From Poa pratensis (lineage: Eukaryota > Streptophyta > Magnoliopsida > Poales > Poaceae): a stretch of 64,000 nucleotides of DNA. Both the position numbers and the translations under genes were made by a program. The stretch covers positions 19,597,338 to 19,661,337 of the forward strand of contig CAMZMU010000089.1 in NCBI GenBank assembly GCA_947311845.1. The letters run 5' to 3'. This document shows, one piece after another, positions 55,221 to 64,000 of the stretch. The notes under the pieces are model-generated. The model had not been told where the DNA came from and did no database searches. It saw only the letters and a program-made list of their open reading frames with translations. Every line of letters begins with the position of its first letter. Positions within the stretch are counted from its first letter, which is position 1.

Positions 55221-56406
55221 TTGGGTCAACTATTTTGGTATAGGCCGACATGAATTGCGCTTTCTGCCATGGCGACGACTATATTTGTGGTCCTCGAGAA
55301 AATTACAAAAACCTACCACATTTGGGGCTCTGACAACGGGTCAGTACCATTTCTGGTGATTTTTTCAAATCAGTACCAACCGTGGGGCTAACGACAACAG
55401 ATTGGACAAATTTTGTTCTAACCGCAGTTTGACAGCAACCCTGACCAGTGGGGCCCATCGGTCAGGGCTTAGTTGGCAGCAAACGTGGAGGTGGAGCTGA
55501 CGTGGATATGAGGCCCACCTGTCAGTCCCTCATATTTTTTTTCCTTTTCCCCTCTCTTCTTCTTCTTCCTCCTCTCGTCTTGCTCATCTCCGGCGCACGG
55601 TCCGGCCGCACGCCACCCCCGGTCTGGAGCAGAGGCTTGGTGCGGTCCGCGCAGAGAAGGCCGGTACTGGAGAAGCCGTGGTGGCACGTCCAGAGCAGGA
55701 GGTCGAGGGCGCTCAGCGGCCGGCTAAGAGGAGGACCAGCAGCAGGAGTGGACGTTGAGAAAGACGACCACATACTTCGGGAGACGGGGGTCGGAGCCGA
55801 GGAGAGGCGGTCGGGCGCGGGCTAGGCGGCGCGGGTGCTGGTCGGAGACGAGGCGAGGAAGGACGGCGGTCTTGCATCGGGACGGAGCTTGGCGGCGCCT
55901 GGCCGGCGCGAACGGCCGCGGGACGACGGCAGGAAGCGGCGCGCGCGTCCGCGTCCAGACGAGGGTAGAGGGCAGACTCAGGCGGCTCGGCGACGGGGGC
56001 GAGGTCGAACGACGAGGGGGGAGGTCAACAGAGCGACGTGCCGTCAGGGTGGACAGATGGCGCACCACGCCGCACATGGCGTCGATGGTGGAGAACGCGC
56101 CGGCCCTTTGCGGAGGCGACGAGGAGGTCTCCGGGCGTGGCGGACGGCCGCGTGACGTCGCCGATGCAGTGCGCGGGGAGCCGCCCATCCCTGCCGCCGC
56201 CGGTGGGCGCAACCTCTATGTGAGTGAGGGGATGGTGCTGGTGTCCGTGAGCTTGAGCACATGCCTCGCTCGACACCGAGGCGTATCGCGAGCAGGGCAC
56301 TCCAGCACGGGCATGTCCGGGCAGTCGGCTACTCGAGCACGGTCACGTCTTGCGAGCAAGGGCACTCCAGCACGCGCCAGGCCTCAGCGAGGTCGAGGAG
56401 AGAAAG

Positions 56407-56495
56407 GTGCAGTCCAAGGGGTCCGGGTGGTGCGTGGCCAGCGCCGGCGCCACGGACCCGCAGCTGCAGACCGACATGGACTACGTGTGCTCCCA
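56407..56495 (+). pseudogene. Captured X8 (CBM43) domain fragment
   Basis: An open stretch reads SGWCVASAGATDPQLQTDMD, then YVCSQ. This is the N-terminal half of the X8/CBM43 domain (WCVA..GA.D..LQ...DY.C.Q) found at the C-terminus of plant beta-1,3-glucanases and in callose-binding PDCB proteins. It ends at CAG followed by GTGGTG, a plausible exon border. The remaining cysteines are absent. No start or upstream glucanase domain was recognised. Confidence 0.65.
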
Positions 56496-56962
56496 GGTGG
56501 TGCGCTGCGGGAGATCGTCGGCGGTGGGTTGTGGTCAGTACTGGCTGTGGTGGCGCGCAGGGTGGCGGTCGGTGGTGTTGGGCCGTGGAGGCGCGACGGC
56601 AGGTAGTGGGACGTGGTGGCGCGGCGGGGCGGACGGCGGCGCTGGACCATGGTGGGACACAGGGGCCGGCCGGCGGCCTGCGGTGGCACGCGTGTGGTGT
56701 GGCTCGAGTAGGAGAGGAGGAAAAAAGAAAGGGAAAATAAGGTGTGGGACTGACAGGTGGGCCCCATATCCACGTCAGCTCCATCTCCATGTTTGCTGCG
56801 AACTAAGCCCTGACCGATGTGCCCCACTGGTCAGGGTTGCTGTCAAACTGCGGTTAGAACAAAATTTGTCCAATCTGTTGTCGTTAGCCCCACAGTTGGT
56901 ACTGATTTAAAAAAAAATCACCAGAAAAGGTACTGACCCGTTGTCAGAGCCCAAATGTGGTA

Positions 56963-57085
56963 CTCCCTCCGATCCATATTAGTGGGCATAGTTTTGTCTA
57001 AATTCATATGTATCTAGTTAAGTATTTAGACTAGATACATGTGTATCTAGACAAAGTTGTGTCCACTAATATGGATTGGAGGTAG
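56963..57085. mobile_element. Stowaway MITE nested in the Pack-MULE TIR
   Basis: CTCCCTCCGATCCATATTAG at the left is mirrored by CTAATATGGATTGGAGGTAG at the right, with TA at 56961-56962 and 57086-57087. Removing it and one TA restores the TIR text TGGTAGGTTTTTTTAATT, which matches the left TIR. Confidence 0.92.
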
Positions 57086-57689
57086 TAGGTTTTTTTAATT
57101 TACTCGTGGTCCTCGAAGGTGGACGAAGCGACAGCGCGTCATGTTTTTCCCATAAAAGCGTGCCCACTACCAAATCTACATTACCATCCCCGTCGGACGG
57201 CAGGATCTGGCCAGCGATTCACGATGAATCGGGGTACGATCTCTTTAATCACAATGGATACTGTATCAACGTGTGTATCTGAATCTCTCGAGCCTGCCAT
57301 TTTTGTTTTACTTTACCAAAGGAACGAACCCCCACCACGATCGATCGTGCCTGCGCTGCGCCCATATATGCCGGAGTGCTCGCGCCGGCCATGAGACGAA
57401 ACACCGACAGTCTCTGTACGGCCGCCGGTGCCGGAGAAGGCCGCCAAGCCTTTCCACGTAGGTCCGGCCGGTCCAGGCCACAACAGTCAAAAGCCGAGGC
57501 ATATCCGAAGAGGAGCGGGGCGGCGGGGACCACGCGCCGGACGTGACAAAACCGCACCGCACCCCCACCAAATTCTCGGCCGCAATCACTGACCAGCTGA
57601 GCCCACGCCCACAACTCTTTCTGTTCTTCACTCGTACTAGCTCACTCCTGAATCCTGATCCCCACCTCGCGGCGCCGTTCGGTTCGGCC

Positions 57690-58517
57690 ATGGCGTACTC
57701 CAAGGGGGCCGGCGGCGGCGGGATGTCGGCCGTGGACGCCATCCTCGCGGAGGCGGCCGATGTGGTCGCGCTGGAGCAGATCGCCAGGCTCAACACGGCG
57801 CACCTCGACGACTCGGCCGCGCTGCCCTCCAGCCTCGAGTCCCGCTTCCGCAAGCTCAAGTCCCTCCCCACCGCGCCGCCCCCCGTCAAGACCCTCGGTC
57901 GCAGCGCCACCGCGCCGCCGCCGCAGCACCGCGACGATCCTCCCGCCGACTCGCCCCCGCAACCGAAACCTCCTGCGCCTGCGCCTGCGCCTGCCCAGGA
58001 GGAGCGTAGCTCTACCTCTCCGCCGCAGCCTCGCCTCCATCCTCCCAAGACGACCGTCCCCGCGGTGGTTCCGGAGGAATACGAAGAGGAGGAGGACCTG
58101 GAGAGGCTGTTCGGGCCACGGCGCGGCCGGCCGACGCTCAAGGAGCGGAACAGGGTTCGGGACGACGACGACGACGACTCCCGGTCGCCGCCGCGCCAGG
58201 CCTGCTGCTTCCCCTTCTCTCCCAAGAAGGCCCTGCAGAAGACCCCTGCGGCCAGGAGCACCAGGAAGACCCACGCCGGGGACGACGTCCTCGGCATCGA
58301 CGCCGGCGAGTGGGGCGACGAGAACAGGAGGATGGCCACGGAGCTCAAGGAGCAGCAGCGCAAGCTCAAGAAGGCGCTGGACGACCAGGTCAAGGTCAGC
58401 AGGGAGACGGCCAAGATGGCGCGCTGGGTCAAGCAGGCCTCCGCGCGCATGACTCACACCGATGCCATTGACGACCTGCTCAGCGACCTCGACGACGACG
58501 ATGACGAGCTCAAGTGA
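57690..58517 (+). CDS. Conserved coiled-coil protein of unknown function
   Basis: Single-exon gene of 275 codons starting at GGCCATGGCG (57690). The frame is open upstream to 57543, but the GCC-rich context and conserved-looking N-terminus (MSAVDAILAEAADVVALEQI) favour this start. Order of features: N-terminal helix, LPSSLESRFRKLKSLP motif, proline-rich linker (residues 75-125), acidic patch EEYEEEEDLERLFGPRRGRP, a CCFPFSPKK motif, then a coiled coil (NRRMATELKEQQRKLKKALD, SRETAKMARWVKQ) and an acidic end, DDLLSDLDDDDDELK. There is no signal peptide or membrane span. I believe homologues exist across grasses, but I know no function. A Pack-MULE ends about 585 bp upstream and could affect its promoter. 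Confidence 0.85.
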   Translation: MAYSKGAGGGGMSAVDAILAEAADVVALEQIARLNTAHLDDSAALPSSLESRFRKLKSLPTAPPPVKTLGRSATAPPPQHRDDPPADSPPQPKPPAPAPAPAQEERSSTSPPQPRLHPPKTTVPAVVPEEYEEEEDLERLFGPRRGRPTLKERNRVRDDDDDDSRSPPRQACCFPFSPKKALQKTPAARSTRKTHAGDDVLGIDAGEWGDENRRMATELKEQQRKLKKALDDQVKVSRETAKMARWVKQASARMTHTDAIDDLLSDLDDDDDELK

Positions 58518-58874
58518 ACGGAGATCCGTTCTGCTCGTCGTCTTCCGGAGCTTCTGCTTTCGTTTCCCCTTGCTTGGACAGATACTATGAAGATGGTTAG
58601 GTTACAACTATATATGAGTTATTAAACTTCAGAGAGAAGGGTATAAATTCTGGTGTTTTTGCATGATGAATGAAGCTTTTCTCTGTTTGTTCTTCTGTCA
58701 CTGTTTCTTACTCTAAATTTACAAACCATAGCGGCCATGCCATGCACACACTTGCGATATATATTATGCTTGTAAATAAATTCAGTACAAGTTGGGCACA
58801 GCTGGGGCTGCAAATAAACTGTAATATGAAAAATGGTGGCAATGAGACGACAATTCAGAAGATTAGAACAGCAA

Positions 58875-59053
58875 CAATTCAAGAGATTGTAGTGCACAGA
58901 CAAACACAGGACAGTGACAGGGCTAATTGACAAATATAAATTCGAATTTACAGTGTCTTGACAATTTAAAGACTAGAACAACAGCAATGGGTCTTGACAA
59001 TTCAAGAGATTGTGGTACGCAGACAAACAAAAGACAGTGACATAACTAATTGA
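58875..59053. repeat. 123-bp diverged tandem duplication
   Basis: CAATTCAAGAGATTGT with CAGACAAACA and ACAGTGACA and CTAATTGA occurs at 58875 and again at 58998. The rest of 58518-59739 is AT-rich, with no gene seen beyond the presumed 3' untranslated region of the upstream gene. Confidence 0.8.
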
Positions 59054-59739
59054 TTGATAGAATTTCGTGTTTACACGCCGTCGGCTGAGAGCAGAAGGAA
59101 TATAAAGTAGAGACAAAAAAAAGTAGCTTTAGGAAAATGGTACAAAGAATCACCTTGTCTACTTCGAGAGATGATAGTTTAAACAAGCTAACCTATAGTT
59201 AGGTGAAATAAGTGATGTACAAGTCAATGCTCAGTACACCTAATATTGTCCTTATCTTTCAAACGATGCAATGTGACTTTGGAAGAGGTAAATGCATAGA
59301 ACTTGCAAAGTTATGAGCCACTTCACCATCTCCACAAATGTTTGTATTCGTGATTGGACGTTCCCTTTCGAATTCTTCTAGTGGATTATCTAGATTTGAT
59401 GATATTTTTCGCAAAACACGTCATGTGGATTAGAAACTTTCTTTGTGCAATGACTGTTGTCTGATGTTCTGCCATTCAAAAGAGGGACATAGAATTAACT
59501 ACTATTGTGGATAAAACCAATTCTTTAATATCGTAATCAGGAAGTAACAACAGAACATCTGATAACTTCTTGTTATGTTCATAGAAATTGAAGCCTGAAA
59601 TTCCTTATCCTAAAAAAGGTATTATTTAAGCTACTATTTTCATCAAATTCAGCTGCGAACTATAACGAAATCGAAAAATATAGTTGGAGAAACTTAGTGC
59701 AAAAGGACATTGTACACTGTTAAGAGATTATAAGAACTA

Positions 59740-59900
59740 CTCCCTCCGTTTTAAAATATAAGATGTTTTAGGTGTTTCATATATTGTCTAAATGCATATT
59801 AAAATGAATGAACATACACACTAAAAAGTGTCTAGATACATTTGTATACATTTGAATGTGGACAAATGCTAAAACATCTTATATTTGAAAACGGAGGGAG
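59740..59900. mobile_element. Stowaway MITE (161 bp)
   Basis: CTCCCTCCGTTTTAAAATAT and ATATTTGAAAACGGAGGGAG are complementary ends. TA is at the left; the right flank reads AA, one base from TA. It lies 3' of the PPR gene. Confidence 0.88.
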
Positions 59901-60056
59901 AATTTGTATCCAAATTTCAGAGTATAAAATCAGCTCACTTACGATTACTCTTATAAAATACCCATCATTCCATCAAGCATGTGCAAGTGAGGTAGGGATT
60001 CTTGAAGTTATAGACATTGATACATCAGCCACTTCAGAGTTACCAGAGTTCTAATT

Positions 60057-62983
60057 TCAATAACCTGCCAAAGCATGCATCAACCAAAGACATCCTCGAA
60101 AAGCAAGAGGGCAGCTGCAAATGAAACACTTACATCCCATCTGTTCCATTGTAACAGAGGCATCATGCAACATTTTTCTAGCTTTTCTATCTGCGGTACA
60201 ACCAGCGCGCTCCATTTCATAGTATACTTCTGAAACCTATGCAAGAACATGAGCAAAACTATTTCAATCTCGTCGAATTATCCAGGCACATAGATAGTAC
60301 TAATGTTTCAAAAACCTCAATTATATCTTTAAAATAAAACTGTAAGGGAAGCCCCTACAGCATAAATAGGAACCCAGATTTGAATCTCAAGTCTATTAAG
60401 CAAAGAAATATTCAGATATTTAGATAATCTTAATTAGCACCATCTTTATCAGGATAATCAAATCTTCATTCTCTAAAGAGAAATGTGTGAACCTCTTTTA
60501 ACAGTTCCAGTTAAGAGTTAAAAACAATACTTTTTACCAGCGAGTAAGGTTTTTTTTTTGTGCCACAAAGCATGAATATTTGAGCAACTGAAGTAATAAA
60601 GAGTAGAAATACAACAGGAGAACCTTTTCAAATCTTTTTACTCTCATGAAAGCCTTCATAAGTGTAGTATAAGTCACAACATCTGGGCTCATACCCTGAG
60701 AAAGAACAAACACTGGTAAGAGAGTGCAATTTTTTTTTAAATCATGGCACCCAAACAAGAATCCATAATAATAGGAGCATTCTCATTCAGCAGAAAGTAC
60801 ATACGCTGTTCCTTGATATGCTGGAATACAGCTACTGCTTCCAAATGCCTTCCAGCAGTACTAAAAGCATTTATTAACAAATTGAGCATAACAAGATTCG
60901 GCTCAATTCCTTCTGCCTCCATCAACTGAAGAACAGTTACAGTTTGTTCACACAAACCCTGAAAAGTGAAAGCCATACGAAAATGTGCTCCATAGCTGAG
61001 AAGGACAGATAGATAATGATGGTGTTGAGAAGAACTAAGCTTCTCCTCAAGGACAAGGTGACTAAACTAACAAAGTTAGAGCAATAAATCATTAAATCAT
61101 GCACAGTTCCAGTCCAAAATAATAGTTAACCCTTGGATAGTCCTAGGTGGCTAGGTCAGCTAATTAATGTACAGTAGCAACTAGCAAGCTATGCCAAACT
61201 ATAAACTCTTGGATAGTCCTGGGTCAACTAAAGTGCTAAACCAGATGGAAAATATAATTCACGTAAATCAGCTCACTGATGTCTGTAGGTAACACGAAAT
61301 GCAGAAATAACTTTCAGAATCTCAACTGCTAAGGGACCGGCAGATATTGATGTTAACGGAACCAGTTAAGCTTCTTCTGAAGGAGAACACAACTACAGCC
61401 TCAGATATATTTGAAGATTTCTATATAATTTACAAACCTAAAGTAGAAAATAATGCAAAATTACTCGCTCTAGGTCTTGGGCAATCCCGGTTCAGATATA
61501 TCACAAAACCACATGGAAAAAGTAAGTTCTTGCAGGTTGGCTCACTTTATGTTTCTGGACAACACAAAATGCAAAACCTACCTAGTAAATGTATTTGCCA
61601 TGGCAATTTTATATCTTGATGTAACAGAAAAAGAAAGTTGGACTTCCAGTGTATTCTTTATGAATGGTCACTACACCAGATCTAGAACTGTGGCTTGTGT
61701 TATTACTTTAATCAAAACAAGATGTCGTTTGTGTTATTAATTGCTCTAGAGACTAGAATCATCATTTTGACACTGAAATCTAGCATACACTGGAATTTTA
61801 AGATGACATCACTGATCATTCAGTTATGAAAAGTTGATTTCCTCCATGTCCAGCAGCACTAACCTGTTGAGCATAAGCATTCGCCAGGACACAGAAGATG
61901 CTAGGTGTAAGCTGCAGTTTTTCACCTTTAAGAGCAGCTACACACTCATGTGCATCACGAAAATGGCCATACTGTCCGTAAATGTCAACCAGAATTGCAT
62001 ACACTGCACCACTGTCCTTGAAACCTCGATTCCTCATTTTATCAAACAGCGTCTTGAGCTCATCCCACTTGCCTTGCTCCCCCAACCTGCTGATGATCGT
62101 AATGAAGATCTTGGGGTCAGGGTACATCCCTTCCTCCTGCATCGCAGCAAAATACCGCAGCGCGCGTTTCATGTTCCCGACCCGGCAGTGCCATCGGATC
62201 AAAGCATTCCACGTAGCGATATCTGGCTTGACGCCCTCGGCACGCATTTTCTCGAACACCCTGCGCGCATCCGCCAGCTGCCCGTACTTGCCGAAGGTAT
62301 CGATCAGGCCGTTGTAGATCTTAACATCGAGCTCCACCCCGAGGTCCTGCATCTCCAGGACGAGGTCGGTGGCCTTCTTCCACATGCCGTTGTCCCTGTA
62401 GAGCGCACGAGCGTGCTGTACCCGGCGGTGTCGAGCCGGATCCCGCGGCGCTTCATCTCGCCGAGGACCCACCACGAGTCCTCGAGGCGGCCGGCGCGGG
62501 CGTAGGCGTCGAGGAGGAGCATGTAGGTGCGGCCGTTCCGCGGGACCCCGTCGTCGGCCATCTGGAGGAGGAGGCGGTCGGCGAGGCGGAGGCGCGCCCT
62601 GGCGAGGAGCGCCTCGAGGAGCGCGTTGTAGTGCACGGCGTCCGGGCGGTGCCCGAGGTGGCGCATCTCGAGGAGGAGCGCCTCGGCCTCGAGGATGCGG
62701 CCGGCGCGGGACAGGGACCGGATGAGGCGCGCGTAGGTGGCGGCGCTCGGGCGCATCCCGGCCGCCTGCATGTCCGCGAGGAGGTGGAGGGAGCGTGGAC
62801 CTGGATGTCGCGGTCGTAGGACTCCCACGGCCGCTCCTGGTGGTCGCTTGCCGCGGTGGAGCAGCAGGCGACGGCGCCTGTGAGGCTGCGGCAGCGGGAT
62901 GCTCGGCGGAGGGTCAGACGTTGCAGGATGGGACGTTGGAGCGGCGGGTGAAGGTGGCGGCGGATGAGATAGTGGGCGTCCAT
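60057..62983 (-). pseudogene. P-type PPR (pentatricopeptide repeat) gene with several frameshifts
   Basis: Exons on the minus strand: 62983-61864, 60958-60805, 60695-60624 and 60236 to about 60057, with GT-AG borders. The N-terminus (MDAHYLIRRHLHPPLQRPIL) is basic and could be an organelle transit peptide. About a dozen PPR units follow, for example LLADMQAAGMRPSAATYARL, YNGLIDTFGKYGQLADARRV, PDIATWNALIRWHCRVGNMK and SPDVVTYTTLMKAFMRVKRF, ending in ARKMLHDASVTMEQMG. PPR proteins bind organellar RNA. The repeats are continuous only across three single-base problems: near 62790, near 62405, and an extra base at the end of exon 2 (60805). Between these points the sequence is well kept, so recent loss of function or sequencing error are both possible. 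The last intron and stop are uncertain. Confidence 0.85.
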
Positions 62984-63203
62984 GGAGACTGGAGGGAGCG
63001 CGCGCGCTCGCTCGCTGCCTCGCTGTGGTCGGGACTCGGGAGCGGCGTGGAGAGCTGAAGGCTGGATGGGAGAGTAACAGTAACCGGAAGCACCCGGCAT
63101 TACCTTCGAAGGCACCAATCAACGCCGAATACGTATTTCCTAAAATCCGTAATCTCATCAGGTTGGCGAAACGGAGTTGAGCGTGTTTGGTAGCCAGCAT
63201 CAT

Positions 63204-63690
63204 CTCGAACCAGGCCCGCTAGCTGCAATCGCCTTGCGTTTGGTTGCCAAGATTAGTTGTTGGGTCAGGCCTGCAAACTCATCAAATCAGCTCGACCAGG
63301 CCCGACAAGCACTCCCGAATTTGCCATTGTCATGGAGCCTAGCCCTAGCACTGGAGAGCGCAACGTGTGCACCGAAACGACCGAGCGGTTACACGTGTGG
63401 AGTATGAAGAGGAAGGAAAGAAATTTGAGCCGCGTGACATGGTAAGATCGTAAAATCCCATCTGGTGATTAGGCTTTTGTCACGTCGAGAAGATTCATAC
63501 TTTTGAGGCTTTTGAGGATATTATAGTAAGATTAATGTGAACGTAGATTAGTGATTAGGGTGGATCTTTAGTAGATTTACTTCACACTAGACATGCATGT
63601 CAATTTTCATGGGCTTGTTGCCGGTGGTCACCACGCCATACCGGTGATCACGGCGCCATTGCGGTGATTACCGCGCCACACCATTTGTGC
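63204..63690. other. Upstream region of the PPR gene; no gene supported
   Basis: It probably contains the PPR promoter. Short dispersed words (GGTGATCACGGCGCCATTGC, GGTGATTACCGCGCCA) repeat near 63630-63680. No further feature is recognised. Confidence 0.3.
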
Positions 63691-63698
63691 ACTTTGGT

Positions 63699-63742
63699 GT
63701 CCAATACACAATGACACTGATTAGTGTCATTGTGCATTGGAC
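63699..63742. repeat. Near-perfect hairpin (20-bp arms)
   Basis: GTCCAATACACAATGACACT and AGTGTCATTGTGCATTGGAC are reverse complements with one mismatch, separated by GATT. Related words (TCCAATGCACATTTTGG, GTCCAATGTACATTTGC) follow up to 63870, suggesting a small repeat cluster. Confidence 0.85.
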
Positions 63743-63888
63743 AGTGCCACTCAGCTGTTATCCAATGCACATTTTGGTATTGATATGTGGCATTGTGCAT
63801 ATGACATTCCCACTGATCTGTGCAGCTGTGATGTGCATAATTCCATTGTCCAATGTACATTTGCACGCACGAGTTTTGATAATTGCAG

Positions 63889-64000
63889 GACTGGGAGACG
63901 CATTGCAAGATGACCCCAAATTTTCAGGGTTGCATCGTCCACAACAATGCCATCAAGAGGGCTTTTGTAAAAGGGTTGGAGGATGCTGTCAATGAAATGC
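63889..64000 (+). other. Possible partial exon at the right edge
   Basis: After an ATAATTGCAG acceptor-like site, the frame DWETHCKMTPNFQGCIVHNN continues as AIKRAFVKGLEDAVNEM and runs off the window. The peptide looks protein-like, but the family is not recognised and no upstream exon is known. Confidence 0.3.

Larger units (their letters stand above)
55298..57105. mobile_element. Pack-MULE-like element with long TIRs and 11-bp duplication
   Basis: Inverted repeats of about 240 bp (55298-55540 and 56740-57105, the latter containing a Stowaway) share ACCTACCACATTT, CTCTGACAACGGGTCAGTAC and GTTCTAACCGCAGTTTGACA. GTGGTCCTCGA flanks the element at 55287-55297 and 57106-57116. The 1.2-kb GC-rich interior has no transposase and includes an X8-domain fragment. 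It inserted about 585 bp upstream of the conserved gene at 57690. Confidence 0.88.

Noticed and set aside
57308..58450. 380-aa minus-strand ORF opposite the conserved gene at 57690
   Set aside because: It is the complement of a GC-rich coding sequence. The plus-strand protein has coherent helices, coiled coil and acidic end, while the minus frame is low-complexity Ser/Gly/Arg.
1..64000. CRISPR arrays, bacterial operons, riboswitches or phage modules
   Set aside because: Introns, Stowaway MITEs, Helitrons, LINE and LTR elements and plant protein families show that this is plant nuclear DNA. No regular spacer arrays are present.

Overview
The window looks like a repeat-rich grass nuclear genome, most likely Triticeae (wheat, Aegilops or barley relatives). 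The basis is TA-flanked Stowaway MITEs starting CTCCCTCCG, Mutator-like elements with 9-11 bp target-site duplications, Helitron termini, a PIF/Harbinger element with TTA duplications, degraded Copia and LINE relics, GC-rich intron-poor coding exons, and families typical of grasses. The species is inferred, not proven.

Host genes are few. The main one is a six-member family of double-DUF26 (Gnk2-like) proteins with a signal peptide, two cysteine motifs and a second exon encoding one membrane span and a short tail. This is the architecture of plasmodesmata-located proteins. Copy A (18260-19057, +) has an intact first exon, but its membrane exon is replaced by a Copia LTR fragment that supplies the stop codon. 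Copy B (25359-26404, -) has a 1-bp deletion and a lost motif cysteine. Copy C (35472-36424, -) has an in-frame 60-bp deletion and a frameshift. D (46621-47286, +) keeps only the 3' half, and E (50764-50942, +) only the 5' end. F (51444-52511, +) is complete. Other host genes are a two-exon secreted cysteine-rich peptide (13942-14255, +), a conserved coiled-coil protein of unknown function (57690-58517, +) and a PPR gene with several frameshifts (60057-62983, -). Fragments of ALMT, class III peroxidase, NHL/LEA_2, FAR1 and an X8 domain are also present.

Layout: 1-5.5 kb Copia pol with LTR, an ALMT exon and a LINE relic; 6-8.5 kb weak minus-strand exon candidates; 8.7-10.5 kb a bounded MULE carrying a DUF4283 ORF; 10.9-13.5 kb a tandem-like repeat field broken by an LTR-like block; 13.8-14.5 kb the cysteine-rich peptide gene; 14.6-16.3 kb a GC-rich poly(A) retroposon; 17-21 kb copy A with duplicated upstream blocks; 21.4-24 kb an NHL pseudogene and a second GC-rich block; 25.3-26.5 kb copy B; 26.6-28.7 kb a Helitron; 28.7-34.6 kb a long-TIR element with a MuDR N-terminal ORF, a plant-mobile-domain gene and a convergent ORF; 35.4-36.4 kb copy C; 36.9-40.6 kb a MULE with transposase; 40.6-44.4 kb a LINE carrying a nested Harbinger; 44.4-46 kb FAR1, Helitron and Copia fragments; 46.6-52.5 kb copies D, E and F around a Helitron; 53-57 kb a third GC-rich retroposon, a SINE and a Pack-MULE-like element; 57.7-64 kb conserved host genes.

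Much of the landscape can be read as insertions into a duplicated locus. The sequence upstream of copy A also lies upstream of copy C, where a MULE and a LINE interrupt it. The uninterrupted paralogue shows the exact empty site of the MULE.
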